Positions 33,321 through 42,677 are shown, counted from the stretch's first letter. The stretch is DNA of 64,000 nt from Photobacterium indicum (GCF_003026215.1 NZ_PYOC01000001.1:372001-436000), one strand, 5' to 3'. A program made the numbers and translations. The notes: a model not told the origin generated them from the sequence alone.

Positions 33321-34998
33321 TATCTTTTCCACTTAACTGCCAGAAATTAAAGAAGTTGTACCATTGTAGTGGTGCTTTCATCGTGTAGTGTTCTAAACGA
33401 TTTGCATATTGATTGACCACCTGAGTAAGGGCTTCTTCACGTTGACCTCTGGGTAGTTTGATTTGTTCGTTAAAAGGTTCAAAGTAGACATCAAAGTGCG
33501 GTGTCTTTTGATTATCATCCCTAAGTCCAAATAAGAGGTAAACCGGTGCTTTTAGCACGGCAGCCAACATGAATGGACCTTGAGGAAATGGTGCTGGTTG
33601 GCCAAGAAAATCAGCCCAGACAACACGTTGTTCTTTGGTGACAGAGGTACGATCGCCAACAATGACAATCCATTCCCCTTGTTCAATTTTTTGTTGTAGT
33701 AAAATAGCAGTATCCGGTCCAAGCGTGCTGACTTGAATAAGATTGAGATCAGAATTTGGGTTAACAGCCTTCATAACGGCATTAAAACGTTCAGCATGTT
33801 CGGTAAAAACTAACGCGTTAATTTTTATATGTTTATGGCGACGGCTTAGTGCTCGGCAAAGTTCTAAATTACCCAAATGGGAGCCGACAATTACCACGCC
33901 ACGCTGTTGCTCGACAATGCCGTCAAAATGTTCTTGACCATGTATGGTCAGGTTTTTCTCAGAAAAGTCGCCGCGCCATGCGGATAGTTTATCAAGCATG
34001 GTATGGCCAAAAGACAATAAATGGTTATAGCTGCTGAGCTTTGCGGGTAATGCTATATTTTGCTGTTGGGCGTGTTTTTTAAGCTGATCAAGGTATTCTT
34101 CTGATGCCTTACGTGCAGCTTTGCCCGTCAGGTAGTAATACGCCATAACTGCTTTTAATAAAAGATTAAATGCACTACGCCCCAATAACGCATATACCGC
34201 TAACAACGCTTTTATGCCAATGATCGTGCCGCGTTCAGTATGCGATGACCAGTGTTGTTGCTGGCTGGGTTTGCGTTTTAATAGCTTAGGAATTCGCGGT
34301 AACATGCCAAAGAATAAACGAGTGTGCATGGCACTGATTTTTACGTTATCCCACAATGCATCGAAGTGAGAGATCCCGCCTTCAGGATAGATCACCTTGG
34401 TATCGATAAAGCGGATATCACAATCGTCCCAATACATGCGTACCATTATTTCGGTATCGAAATCCATGCGCTTACCAATATTATTACGTTCTAATATTTT
34501 GATAGTACGACCAATAGGGTAAGAGCGAAAACCGCACATACTGTCTTTGATGGTGAAAGAAAGTGTCTCAATCCATACCCAAATATGAGTAGCGTAACGA
34601 CCATATAAGCGTGATTTAGGCACCGATTCGTCATATACCGGCTGACCAGAAATAAGCGCTGTAAGATGTGCTTTTGATTCTGTAACGAGTTTGGGTAAAG
34701 CGTCTAAATTGTGCTGCCCGTCTGCGTCTATTTGAATTGCATGGCTAAAACACTGCTTATACGCTTGATAGACCCCTGCGGTAACAGCACTACCTTTTCC
34801 TTGATTCTCTGAAAGCGTGATAACAGTGACGTTGTCACGCTTTGATTGCTCACACAAGATGGTTTTGGTGCTTTCTTCGCTACCATCGTCAACTACGATA
34901 ATAGGGAAGCCATAAGGTTCAAGCGAGTCAATAACAGCAGGTACTGTTTCACCATGGTTATAACAAGGTATCAGAAAACAAGGATGGAAGGTTGTCAT
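33310..34998 (-). CDS. Glycosyltransferase family 2 fused to LpxL-like acyltransferase
   Basis: A 562-residue two-domain protein. Residues 1-230 are a GT-A glycosyltransferase (FLIPCYNHGETVPAVIDSL, VVDDGS, metal-binding D-A-D in QIDADGQ). From about 290 onwards lies a lauroyl-acyltransferase-like domain with the H-x4-E motif in GSHLGNLELCRAL and later IVGDRTS. Membrane contact is likely near 260-290. This fusion is characteristic of aryl polyene and flexirubin-type loci, where it probably links the polyene acid to a sugar-bearing lipid anchor. ATG overlaps the upstream stop (TAATG). Confidence 0.87.
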   Translation of the reverse strand: MTTFHPCFLIPCYNHGETVPAVIDSLEPYGFPIIVVDDGSEESTKTILCEQSKRDNVTVITLSENQGKGSAVTAGVYQAYKQCFSHAIQIDADGQHNLDALPKLVTESKAHLTALISGQPVYDESVPKSRLYGRYATHIWVWIETLSFTIKDSMCGFRSYPIGRTIKILERNNIGKRMDFDTEIMVRMYWDDCDIRFIDTKVIYPEGGISHFDALWDNVKISAMHTRLFFGMLPRIPKLLKRKPSQQQHWSSHTERGTIIGIKALLAVYALLGRSAFNLLLKAVMAYYYLTGKAARKASEEYLDQLKKHAQQQNIALPAKLSSYNHLLSFGHTMLDKLSAWRGDFSEKNLTIHGQEHFDGIVEQQRGVVIVGSHLGNLELCRALSRRHKHIKINALVFTEHAERFNAVMKAVNPNSDLNLIQVSTLGPDTAILLQQKIEQGEWIVIVGDRTSVTKEQRVVWADFLGQPAPFPQGPFMLAAVLKAPVYLLFGLRDDNQKTPHFDVYFEPFNEQIKLPRGQREEALTQVVNQYANRLEHYTMKAPLQWYNFFNFWQLSGKDNDK

Positions 34999-35348
34999 TA
35001 CTTGGCATCCAATTTAATACGACCAGAAGAGTGGGTGCCTTTATCTGATGTATAAACGAAATGTAATTTCTGTTTTTCATCTGACCATGTTAACGATAAT
35101 TCGACGGTACTATCGGGTAAAATAGGCTCTTGAAACTTCACCACTTCCATCCCAGCAAAAAGAGGGTTGGCATGAAGTAATGTTTGACCATAATGCATAG
35201 CCCAGTCGATTTGCGTAACACCTGGTAGTAAAGGGTGAGATGAAAAGTGACCTTGAAAGTCCAATATATCAGCATCAGCTTTTAGCGTGAGCACGGCGCT
35301 ATTGTCTGAAATGCGTTGAGCAATAATTGTAGGCTTACGTTTTATCAT
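34998..35348 (-). CDS. apeI: Small hotdog dehydratase subunit (ApeI-like)
   Basis: 116 residues, single hotdog domain. The FQGHFSSHPLLPGVTQIDWAMHYG block carries the histidine of the FabA/FabZ active site in the order HxxxxPGV. It is reported in other APE systems to form a dehydratase with the longer ApeP. The 4-nt-scale overlap with the glycosyltransferase gene and 25-nt spacing from the ligase gene show it is inside the operon. Confidence 0.83.
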   Translation of the reverse strand: MIKRKPTIIAQRISDNSAVLTLKADADILDFQGHFSSHPLLPGVTQIDWAMHYGQTLLHANPLFAGMEVVKFQEPILPDSTVELSLTWSDEKQKLHFVYTSDKGTHSSGRIKLDAK

Positions 35349-35373
35349 GATGATCTTATCTATCGTGTTGATT

Positions 35374-36822
35374 TTAATCGATGAACAATTGTTCTAAGTC
35401 TCGTACTAAACGCTTACCTTGGCTATTTAGCGGGATTTCATCAACAGTTCGGTAGCGGCGGGGCACGCCAACAGGTTCTACTGACTGCCGTAAGGCTTGG
35501 CGTAATGTTAGCCAAAACTTTCCTTTGCCTAATTCATCAATGGTTTTCTTACCATTTTCAGACAATGTAATAACGGCAGCCAGAATTAAGCGGTTGGTTT
35601 CTTCCAGTGGCAATACAGCCGCTTCTTCAATCCAATCTAGCTCGCATAAACGACGCTCTACTTCGGTTAAAGAAATACGTTTTTCTTCTATTTTTACAAT
35701 ACGATCGGCTCGCCCTTTTAGCATAAAGGTACGCTCACTTAAGCATGCGCACTGATCGCTGGTTTGATACCAATTGTTAGGGTCGATAAAAGGCGATAAT
35801 AAACGTAAGCAGCCTTCAGCATTTAACATCATATTAATTGCTGGAAATAGTAACCAAGGGGTAGTGGCATCTTGTTGTTGTCGGTAACCAATTCCACCAG
35901 TTTCAGTGCTGCCAAAGACTTCAAAAGGGCGTTGTTCAAACAGATTATGGCTGTGTTGTGCAGCATCCAATGACAGTGGGCCACCGGAAGAAAAAATTGC
36001 ACGATACGGCTTAGACATATGTTCTTCAGTGAGCCGTTTTAACAACGCAGGGCTGCTAATTAGAGTGGTGTCTTGGTTTGCGTGTGCAATGACTTGTTCT
36101 GGGTAAATAACATTTAAGCGTTCAAATGCACGACCAGAACATAATGGCCATAAAACACGAAATAATAAGCCATAGATATGCTGATGCGATACGGTACTGG
36201 TAATGGTTGAGTTTGAAAGCTTTTCACCCCAAACCGCATCAAGTTGTTCAATTTCAGCATCGAGTAACGCAAGCGTTTTGTCTATTGCCTTAGGGGTGCC
36301 GTTTGACCCTGAAGTAAATAGCGTTAAACAAATAGTATTAAGAAGTAATGATGTAAATGGGGGGCTATTTGTTGTTTGAGAGTCACTCATCGCAATGAGC
36401 GATGCTGCATCTACGGTGAATAGTTCGATGTCTGTGGTACTAAGATCGGCCACGCCATCGTGTAAAACGGCATCAAAGTGTGGTGCTAGTTCAGCTAAAG
36501 CTGCTGGCTGGTAGTTTCCTGGTAAAATGATGTGGCGATTAGCGTGTGCGGCAGCCATAAAGGCGACCGCAAAAAAATAGCTATCGTCAAAGCAAATAGC
36601 CCAACGTTGGTGTTTACTGGCGGTAAGTTGCTGGGTTAATACATTTACATCTGAGCGGAATTGTGACCATAATACGTTACCGAGGGCTGTACGGTTAGAT
36701 GCCGTGTTTTCAGAATCAGTGCAATTTAATGGAGCGATAACTACTGGTTGCGTATCGGGCCAAGGTTGAACCATCAAGTTAGTCAGTGATTTTAAGGTCA
36801 TAACGACTTCTGTTTCTTTCAT
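35374..36822 (-). CDS. apeH: Acyl/aryl-ACP ligase (AMP-binding)
   Basis: A 482-residue ANL-superfamily ligase that activates the aryl acid with ATP and loads it on ACP. The P-loop LFTSGSNGTPKAIDK is near residue 165, and the FGSTETGGIGYR block and YQTSDQC follow. The C-terminal Lys motif (PLNSQGKRL) binds the adenylate. It is shorter than typical CoA ligases, as known for APE ligases. ATG 36822 is used; a second ATG lies seven codons in. The natural partner is the ammonia-lyase product. Confidence 0.86.
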   Translation of the reverse strand: MKETEVVMTLKSLTNLMVQPWPDTQPVVIAPLNCTDSENTASNRTALGNVLWSQFRSDVNVLTQQLTASKHQRWAICFDDSYFFAVAFMAAAHANRHIILPGNYQPAALAELAPHFDAVLHDGVADLSTTDIELFTVDAASLIAMSDSQTTNSPPFTSLLLNTICLTLFTSGSNGTPKAIDKTLALLDAEIEQLDAVWGEKLSNSTITSTVSHQHIYGLLFRVLWPLCSGRAFERLNVIYPEQVIAHANQDTTLISSPALLKRLTEEHMSKPYRAIFSSGGPLSLDAAQHSHNLFEQRPFEVFGSTETGGIGYRQQQDATTPWLLFPAINMMLNAEGCLRLLSPFIDPNNWYQTSDQCACLSERTFMLKGRADRIVKIEEKRISLTEVERRLCELDWIEEAAVLPLEETNRLILAAVITLSENGKKTIDELGKGKFWLTLRQALRQSVEPVGVPRRYRTVDEIPLNSQGKRLVRDLEQLFID

Positions 36823-36828
36823 GGTGCT

Positions 36829-37392
36829 TTATTGTTCCTGCTTTCTTTTAACCCATTGACGAACAAACCATTCACCAATAAATAAGCTACCGGCAAATAA
36901 GTAGCTGATGAGTCCGTTGTACAGGGTCCAGACTTCTAACGTCATAAAGCATGTTGTTAATGCAATTGAACCGTTGATGATAAAAAAAACACACCAAACT
37001 TTGGTTACAGTACGGGTATAACGAATACCACTAGCTGGTAATTCAGGTTCTTGTAAGCGCGCAAAGCGTTCAATCAGTGTTTGCTTTTGCCATAAACTGG
37101 CACTGAACAAACCTAGCATTAAGGTATTAACGATAACGGGATAGAAGGTAAACCATCCTTCCTGCTTAAACAGGCTGCCAAGTAAAGCCAGCACGATACC
37201 AGCGCCACCACTAAGCCAAGCAATGTATTTTAGTTCGGGTAAGCGAGTTTGATTACCAGCAATGATCCGCAGCAAAAATAGCACCACTAGCAATCCAGCA
37301 ACGGCACCGAGCCCCCAACGACTAAGCCCGTAGTATACGGCTAATGGATAAGCTAACAGTGCAATTGCTGACAGTATTGTCAGCCAGCGCAT
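36829..37392 (-). CDS. APE-cluster inner-membrane protein (COG4648-like)
   Basis: A 187-residue protein with about five to six membrane helices (LAYPLAVYYGL, GLLVVLFLLRIIAG, and a C-terminal LISYLFAGSLFIGEWF). It ends in a basic tail. Equivalent proteins sit between the ACP and ligase genes in many APE loci; the function is unknown. Its start overlaps the ACP gene stop (TAATG), and the ligase gene begins 6 nt after its stop. Confidence 0.75.
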   Translation of the reverse strand: MRWLTILSAIALLAYPLAVYYGLSRWGLGAVAGLLVVLFLLRIIAGNQTRLPELKYIAWLSGGAGIVLALLGSLFKQEGWFTFYPVIVNTLMLGLFSASLWQKQTLIERFARLQEPELPASGIRYTRTVTKVWCVFFIINGSIALTTCFMTLEVWTLYNGLISYLFAGSLFIGEWFVRQWVKRKQEQ

Positions 37393-37649
37393 TATTCAGC
37401 CTTTAGTAGTTCAACGACAGCATCTACAATGTCATCAACGGTGCGAACTGCTTTAAATTCGTCAGGTTTAATTTTCTTACCCGTTAAATTTTGTAGGTGA
37501 ACAACAAGATCAACGGCATCAATGCTGTCTAAATCAAGCTCTTGATAAAGTTGTGCTTCAGGTTTGATGTCATCAACATCAATCTCAAATAGTTCAACCA
37601 ATGCATCACGTACTTGGTTGAAAACTTCGTTACGGTTTACTTCTGTCAT
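37392..37649 (-). CDS. apeF: Acyl carrier protein (second ACP of the cluster)
   Basis: 85 residues, acidic, four-helix ACP. The phosphopantetheine serine lies in ELDLDSIDAVDLVV. It carries the chain during extension. Two different ACPs are standard in APE clusters. It follows the first ACP gene in the same orientation. Confidence 0.9.
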   Translation of the reverse strand: MTEVNRNEVFNQVRDALVELFEIDVDDIKPEAQLYQELDLDSIDAVDLVVHLQNLTGKKIKPDEFKAVRTVDDIVDAVVELLKAE

Positions 37650-37713
37650 AATGTATACGCTTTTTCTGTGCCCACAAATGTTGGCATTACTTATGGCTAG
37701 ATATAATGTTTAG

Positions 37714-37971
37714 TTAGGCTTTGTTCTTTGAAATATAACCCGCAAGGTTAGCAACAGATGCAAAGTGCTCGCGTGTATTGGTATCGTCTGCATCGATAAT
37801 AATGTTGTATTTTTTCTTGATGGCTAAGCCAAGTTCTAATGCATCAATTGAATCGAGCCCTAAACCGTCACCAAAAAGAGGTGCATCCGTTTCAATATCA
37901 TCAATCGTGATATCTTCAAGGTTAAGCGCTTCAATGATGAGTTCTTTTAATTCGATCTGTAATTGTTCCAC
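37714..37971 (-). CDS. apeE: Acyl carrier protein (first ACP of the cluster)
   Basis: The ACP fold starts at GTG 37971 (VEQLQIELKELIIEALN), giving 85 residues, the same as its neighbour. The frame is open upstream to 38085 but that part lies inside the acyltransferase gene. The phosphopantetheine serine is in GLGLDSIDALELG. The ribosome binding site is weak, so translation may depend on coupling to the upstream gene, whose stop lies 34 nt before. Confidence 0.87.
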   Translation of the reverse strand: MEQLQIELKELIIEALNLEDITIDDIETDAPLFGDGLGLDSIDALELGLAIKKKYNIIIDADDTNTREHFASVANLAGYISKNKA

Positions 37972-38005
37972 TTGTGGCCTACTTATTCTATTTGAGTGCT
38001 TATTG

Positions 38006-38794
38006 TTATTCTGAAGGTGGAAAAAGCACCGTAGCAAGATGATGGTTAACATGTCTTGCTGCCGATGTTGCTGAATCAGCCTCACAGATAAAAGGTGTAA
38101 CGGGTATCTTACCTTTCACTTCCACGTGAAAAAAGGGTTTAGTATCCGGTACCTGGTACCATTTCTTCTCTTTTGTCAAAAAACTGGGCGTAACTGTAAT
38201 ATGGATGACGCGTAAGTCTGCTTTTGTTCTGACTGCAATTTGTGCAGCCCCACGTTGAAGTTTAGATGTTTTGTTTGGTGTCGTACGTGTACCTTCAGGA
38301 AATACGAGTAATACGTTTCCACTTTTTAAGCGTTGATTACAGTCTTCAATTAAGCTTTCTGGATCTCGATTTGGTATATATCCTGCTGCCTTTACAATGC
38401 CTTTTATAAACGGATTGTGCCAAATGCTGGCTTTAACTAAACAATCGCACTGTGGTAGGCACGAGGCAATAAGAACGTAATCAATCAGACTTGGGTGATT
38501 GGCAACAATTAAGCAATTACGATCTTGTTGTAGTGTTTCTACGCCAGTAAGTTTGTAATCTATAGCGCCGAACAAACGCATTGTTCGGCAAAAAAAAGCA
38601 AAGGACTGCTGAATAATCGACTGTACACGCATTTCGCGTTGATGCTGATTGTTAGTCGATATTGCTATGATCGGAAAAACGATAAAGGTAAGACAAAGCG
38701 CCCCTAAACCAAAAATAGAAAAACACAAACCAGTAGCAAATACTCGCCACAACTTGTTGATGTTCTGTTTGACTGTAAGAGGCTGATATTCCAT
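38006..38794 (-). CDS. PlsC-type lysophospholipid acyltransferase
   Basis: A 262-residue membrane-bound acyltransferase. NHPSLIDYV is the catalytic NHx4D box and FPEGTRT the second substrate box. A hydrophobic N-terminal helix (GLGALCLTFIVFPIIAI) anchors it. Start ATG 38794 sits 4 nt after the preceding stop; the longer open frame overlaps that gene. It probably esterifies a glycerol or lipid acceptor in building the polyene lipid. It occupies the ApeD position. Confidence 0.85.
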   Translation of the reverse strand: MEYQPLTVKQNINKLWRVFATGLCFSIFGLGALCLTFIVFPIIAISTNNQHQREMRVQSIIQQSFAFFCRTMRLFGAIDYKLTGVETLQQDRNCLIVANHPSLIDYVLIASCLPQCDCLVKASIWHNPFIKGIVKAAGYIPNRDPESLIEDCNQRLKSGNVLLVFPEGTRTTPNKTSKLQRGAAQIAVRTKADLRVIHITVTPSFLTKEKKWYQVPDTKPFFHVEVKGKIPVTPFICEADSATSAARHVNHHLATVLFPPSE

Positions 38795-38798
38795 CGTT

Positions 38799-39548
38799 CT
38801 AACGCTTCCAATGCCAGAGTGTGCGGGGTGCTGCAATCGTCCACTCTTGTTTACCGCTAAGTAAGTTAGCGATTACATTCAGTGTTTGTGGGTATTGCTG
38901 TTTTGACTCTTGTACGTTTTTATTTTTGAGCCCAGCTTCCCAAGCTAACTGATAGCCATCTCCACTCGAAAGAATCATACCCAAGGCATAACCATGGTAT
39001 GCAGGCGTATTTAGCTCTGCGGAATCAAATTCTTGATAAGGATCAGGAAGAGGCTCATCGAAATCAACCACCAACACTTTATGTTCAGGGTTATCACTTA
39101 GATAAGCAGCACTTTCAATTAAAGCAGCGTGAAGCGTATTCTCGCAAGCACCTATTGAGGTAACCGGAATCGCCTGCTTTGTTGCTATCGTGTATAAACC
39201 TGCAGCCGTATTGTGTACAGACTGAGAGAATGCAATCGGTGAGGCATCTTCACCCACTAAGATATCTTGCATCAACTTGACTGTTCTTGTGAGTTCGCCG
39301 TGGCGGCTGGCAAAAACAATATAGTCAATTTTATGGTTTTCCGTTAATGCGAGTGCTGTTTGCATGGCAAGTTTACTTAAAGAGCTCATTCGACGACGCA
39401 TCATCGGCGGTATCAAATGATGAGGTACAGGCGTTAGTGGTTCTGGCCACTGCTTTTGATTGCTAGCCCATTCTTGCCACGCATTAAGATCCGACAACCC
39501 CGGAGATAGCGCGATAAAATTAATTACATTGAAATGTACACTGTTCAT
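38799..39548 (-). CDS. apeC: Short ketosynthase-like chain-length-factor protein
   Basis: 249 residues matching only the N-terminal half of a ketosynthase (SQSVHNTAAGLYTIAT block, Ketoacyl-synt_2 type). The C-terminal half with both catalytic histidines is absent, so it cannot condense on its own. It would pair with the KS at 26365-27609, as ApeC does with ApeO. Unusually, a cysteine (C135, SIGACENT) sits where the KS nucleophile aligns. It is the first gene of the minus-strand operon; no strong ribosome binding site is seen before ATG 39548. Confidence 0.78.
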   Translation of the reverse strand: MNSVHFNVINFIALSPGLSDLNAWQEWASNQKQWPEPLTPVPHHLIPPMMRRRMSSLSKLAMQTALALTENHKIDYIVFASRHGELTRTVKLMQDILVGEDASPIAFSQSVHNTAAGLYTIATKQAIPVTSIGACENTLHAALIESAAYLSDNPEHKVLVVDFDEPLPDPYQEFDSAELNTPAYHGYALGMILSSGDGYQLAWEAGLKNKNVQESKQQYPQTLNVIANLLSGKQEWTIAAPRTLWHWKR

Positions 39549-39706
39549 TTTTGGTATTGTATACTCGTTGACTTGTTAGTTCCATCAGAAATATTTATGA
39601 TTTCATCATTAATGGTTCTTTGTGTGAATTCATTATTGTGATTATTTACTTATTTACAATACAAAAACACTCATAAGTGCCCATTTATTAAGAAAAAGGA
39701 GAAACA
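39549..39706. promoter_or_regulatory. Divergent promoter region of the APE operon and lipoprotein gene
   Basis: The 158-bp AT-rich gap between the leftward 15.6-kb operon and the rightward lipoprotein gene must hold both promoters. On the minus strand, TACAAT near 39555-39560 is a possible -10, without a good -35. AAGGAG precedes 39707 on the plus strand. Confidence 0.5.
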
Positions 39707-40093
39707 ATGAAACTATTAAAAGGTCTGACCATTGCTGTAATGTTATTGGCGGTTTCAGGTTGTGGACGAGTACAGCCAATCCATAATGTAGAGAATACCC
39801 CAGTTGCTTATAATCTTCAAATTTCGCAGGTAAAACAAGCAATTATGGAGTCTGGCATGAACCGTGGCTGGATAATGACTGAAACTAAACCCGGAACTAT
39901 TCGTGGTGAATATTCTACGCGTTCTCATGTTGCAGTCATTGATGTGGAATACAGCAATAAAACCTACTCAATTAACTATGTTAGTTCAGAGAACCTTAAT
40001 TATAACGACGGTGAAATACACCGTAACTATAACCGCTGGGTAAATAACTTAGATGTAGATATTAAGAAAAAACTGGCTATGCTAGCGCTTTAA
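39707..40093 (+). CDS. Small conserved-type lipoprotein
   Basis: 128 residues. The signal peptide ends in the lipobox V-S-G-C (C19), giving an outer-membrane or inner-membrane lipoprotein. The rest is a small mixed domain with IMESGMNRGWIMTE and a tyrosine-rich strand region. A strong AAGGAG supports the start. It is divergent from the APE operon and could be part of the pathway, but I know no direct evidence for that. Confidence 0.7.
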   Translation: MKLLKGLTIAVMLLAVSGCGRVQPIHNVENTPVAYNLQISQVKQAIMESGMNRGWIMTETKPGTIRGEYSTRSHVAVIDVEYSNKTYSINYVSSENLNYNDGEIHRNYNRWVNNLDVDIKKKLAMLAL

Positions 40094-40245
40094 TTATTAA
40101 AATCATTTAAGGGCTTATATCGTAATAGCTACGTCACATTATATTCATTTGGTTGATTATAATATGACATGTTGGTTGTGGAATTCAGAAATGCGCCATA
40201 TTTTTGTCTCTGAACAACATGGCATTATGATAAGTTATTAAAACT

Positions 40246-40298
40246 TATACCCAAGCTACCTCAAGGTGCTGGATTCATCTTGAGGTAACTTGGGTATA
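40246..40298. repeat. Palindromic intergenic repeat, copy A
   Basis: TATACCCAAGCTACCTCAAG pairs with CTTGAGGTA..CTTGGGTATA over 20 bp with one mismatch, loop 13 nt. Related copies lie at 42573-42627, and partial ones at 45387-45418 and 43953-43976. It ends 37 bp before the methyltransferase start. Confidence 0.85.
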
Positions 40299-40334
40299 CA
40301 TACTTTACTTTTCGCTTTCATATTGGATTTGTCT

Positions 40335-41402
40335 GTGACTTTATATCAAAACGACCCATTTAATGCACTAGATGCAAAAACAGAAGCTCAAAAATTGGCT
40401 TTTGCTCCTATCGTTTTTCATACCGCAAGAACACTACGTGATTTAGGTATTCTTGCTGCATTAGATCAAGCGGGTAAGCAAGGGCTCAATGCGGTTGATA
40501 TCGCAGCAAAAACCAATGTGAGTGAATATGGTGTAAAGGTCTTACTTGATATGGCATTGAGTGCGCATATTGTTACGTGGGATAAACCTAATTATGTTTT
40601 GGCGAATCTAGGCTATTTCTTAGCGAATGATGGGATGACTCGTGCCAATATGGATTTCACTGCGGATGTTTGTTACGCCGCAATGATGCATTTGACCGAA
40701 GCGATAGAAGAGGGGACGCCTGCTGGTTTGAAAGAGCTGGGTGATTGGACAACCATCTACGAAGGTTTGTCTCAGTTGCCAGAAAAAGCGAAAGAGAGTT
40801 GGTTTAATTTCGATCACTTTTATTCAGATCGTTCTTTCCCTGTTTTACTCGAACGTGTGTTTGAGGGTAAACCCAAACGATTATTTGATATTGGCGGCAA
40901 TACGGGTAAGTGGGCATTGCAATGCTGTAATCATAACCCTGATGTTGAAGTGACCATTATTGATTTGCCTCAGCAGATTGAAATGGCATTAAAGAATGCG
41001 GATGAAAATGGTTTTTCAGAACGTATAAAAGGTTATCCAACTAACATGTTGGATGCTTCTAATTCACTACCTACGGGTGCTGATGTGTGGTGGATGAGCC
41101 AGTTCTTAGACTGTTTTTCACCAATGGAAATACTCAGTATTCTACGTCGTGTACGTGCTGCTATGTCTGATAATGCGACTGTCTATATTCTTGAGTTATT
41201 CTGGGATTCGCAACGCTATGATGCCGCTGCATACAGCTTAAATGCCACTTCGTTGTATTTTACATGTCTTGCGAATGGCAACAGCCGTTTTTATCGAAGT
41301 GATGATTTTTTAGAAATTGTAAAAGAGGCGGGCTTTGTGGTTGCGACACGTACTGACGATATTGGTCTTGGTCATACTTTATTAGAACTAAAAGCGGGCT
41401 AA
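40335..41402 (+). CDS. SAM-dependent methyltransferase (O-methyltransferase-like) near the APE cluster
   Basis: About 355 residues. The N-terminal part is a winged-helix dimerisation domain (ARTLRDLGILAAL, GVKVLLDMA). The C-terminal Rossmann domain has the SAM motif LFDIGGNTGKWAL, then VTIIDLPQQIEMA and the LLELKAG end. This is the acetylserotonin/hydroxyneurosporene methyltransferase layout. It probably methylates the aryl head group, as methylated phenols occur in Vibrio and E. coli APEs. The frame stays open into the palindrome, so the start must be GTG 40335 or TTG 40329; neither has a strong ribosome binding site. Confidence 0.8.
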   Translation: MTLYQNDPFNALDAKTEAQKLAFAPIVFHTARTLRDLGILAALDQAGKQGLNAVDIAAKTNVSEYGVKVLLDMALSAHIVTWDKPNYVLANLGYFLANDGMTRANMDFTADVCYAAMMHLTEAIEEGTPAGLKELGDWTTIYEGLSQLPEKAKESWFNFDHFYSDRSFPVLLERVFEGKPKRLFDIGGNTGKWALQCCNHNPDVEVTIIDLPQQIEMALKNADENGFSERIKGYPTNMLDASNSLPTGADVWWMSQFLDCFSPMEILSILRRVRAAMSDNATVYILELFWDSQRYDAAAYSLNATSLYFTCLANGNSRFYRSDDFLEIVKEAGFVVATRTDDIGLGHTLLELKAG

Positions 41403-41459
41403 TTCTAGAGGCTGTGAAACGTTCATGTCATTACTATCGGCAGAGCTTTTTCAGCCTTT

Positions 41460-42347
41460 TTATTCACTTAACGTTGGCAAGTTGGTATTCGTAACTTGTA
41501 ATGAGACAGTGTTTGAATCAGTGGCTTCAAATAATGGAGTCGCTTGTTCTAACCAATTTACAATACGCTTTTGATTATCAGGGAATGCGTTTGTCATAGC
41601 TCGAGCATGATTACAAGAATCTAATCGCCAGAAATCTTTGTTACCAGGTAGCTGTTGATAAATTTCTTCACCTGACGCGATGGGTACAATACGATCTGAC
41701 TTGCAATGAATAACTAAGGACTGTATTTCAGGCAAGGTCGCTATAATCTCTTTGGCCGCGTACTTATCTCGTATTATGAGATGTGCAATCCATGAATATA
41801 ATTCGCTAAACATGCCTTTATCTAAGACAAACTTGGCCTCATCAACATAACTTGTAAACGATGAATCAATTATGATGCCATTAAGGTTTATTGGATTATC
41901 TGCTAGTGCCCGCAAAAATATATTACCGCCAGTAGATGTAGCAATAATGAAGGTGGGTTGCTGCGTATTTATTTGTGATTTTTCTACATGCTTCAAGATA
42001 CTTATCGAGTCTAAATAAGCAGATTTGTCGCCAACACTGCCTGTTGAATGACCAAAGCCGGAATAGTCAAATACCATCACATCGTATCCATGTTTCGCGA
42101 GCCAATCGACTTTTTCTTGTGTTTGTTCCATATGCCCGCTATTGCCATGGAAGTGCACAATAAAACCTCGATGCTGAATATCCTCTTCTGCTGGTATCCA
42201 TAAATGGGCAATACGATTACCAGACACTGACTCTATCCAGCGAATATCTGGATTAAGGTATTGTGCTTTAGATGGTGTGAAAAAGGCAGTGTTTGCACAT
42301 CCTTGAGTAAAAAATAAGATAACTATCAAGCCAATAATATTTTTCAT
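41460..42347 (-). CDS. Alpha/beta-hydrolase lipoprotein
   Basis: A 295-residue lipoprotein. The signal ends T-Q-G-C, then an alpha/beta-hydrolase fold with VHFHGNSGH (oxyanion), FDYSGFGHSTG, the nucleophile elbow IATSTGGN, a late Asp (HCKSDRIVP) and His (CNHARAM), as in BEM46-like hydrolases. ATG 42347 is chosen since GGAGG lies at the right distance; an in-frame GTG is two codons earlier. It is convergent with the methyltransferase gene, so not in its operon. The substrate is unknown, perhaps an acyl or peptidoglycan-linked ester. Confidence 0.8.
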   Translation of the reverse strand: MKNIIGLIVILFFTQGCANTAFFTPSKAQYLNPDIRWIESVSGNRIAHLWIPAEEDIQHRGFIVHFHGNSGHMEQTQEKVDWLAKHGYDVMVFDYSGFGHSTGSVGDKSAYLDSISILKHVEKSQINTQQPTFIIATSTGGNIFLRALADNPINLNGIIIDSSFTSYVDEAKFVLDKGMFSELYSWIAHLIIRDKYAAKEIIATLPEIQSLVIHCKSDRIVPIASGEEIYQQLPGNKDFWRLDSCNHARAMTNAFPDNQKRIVNWLEQATPLFEATDSNTVSLQVTNTNLPTLSE

Positions 42348-42397
42348 TACCACCTCCCCGATTTTATTATTTGTACGGAAGAAAGTAGAAAATGGAT

Positions 42398-42523
42398 CAT
42401 ACCAATCTCATCTCATTATTTTTATGATCTTGAGTGATGATTCAAAAGAACTTGCATTCATTAAATGTTAGTACCCTAGGGGATTCATCACGAAGAGAAT
42501 GCAAATAGTTTGGTATAATTCTC
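42398..42523. repeat. Short element with TACCAA/TTGGTA ends and inner inverted repeats
   Basis: ATACCAA and TTTGGTAT bracket about 125 bp containing TTGCATTC with GAATGCAA and TGATGA with TCATCA. The ends resemble those of the 263-bp element at 8515. It could be another small non-autonomous element. No target duplication is obvious. Confidence 0.4.
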
Positions 42524-42572
42524 ATAATAGAAATTACAATGATTTATGAGCAAAAGAAAAGATGGGTTGTTA

Positions 42573-42627
42573 TATACCTAGTCACCTCAAGATGCTGAAA
42601 CGATCAGCTTGAGGTAACTTGGGTATA
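42573..42627. repeat. Palindromic intergenic repeat, copy B
   Basis: TATACCTAGTCACCTCAAG and CTTGAGGTAACTTGGGTATA form a long imperfect hairpin. Homologous to copy A at 40246-40298; the right arms are identical. It lies 50 bp upstream of the FAD oxidoreductase start. Confidence 0.85.
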
Positions 42628-42677
42628 ACGTAATGGTCTTTATTTAAAGCTCACTGCCTTTTTTGAGGATTTACCGT

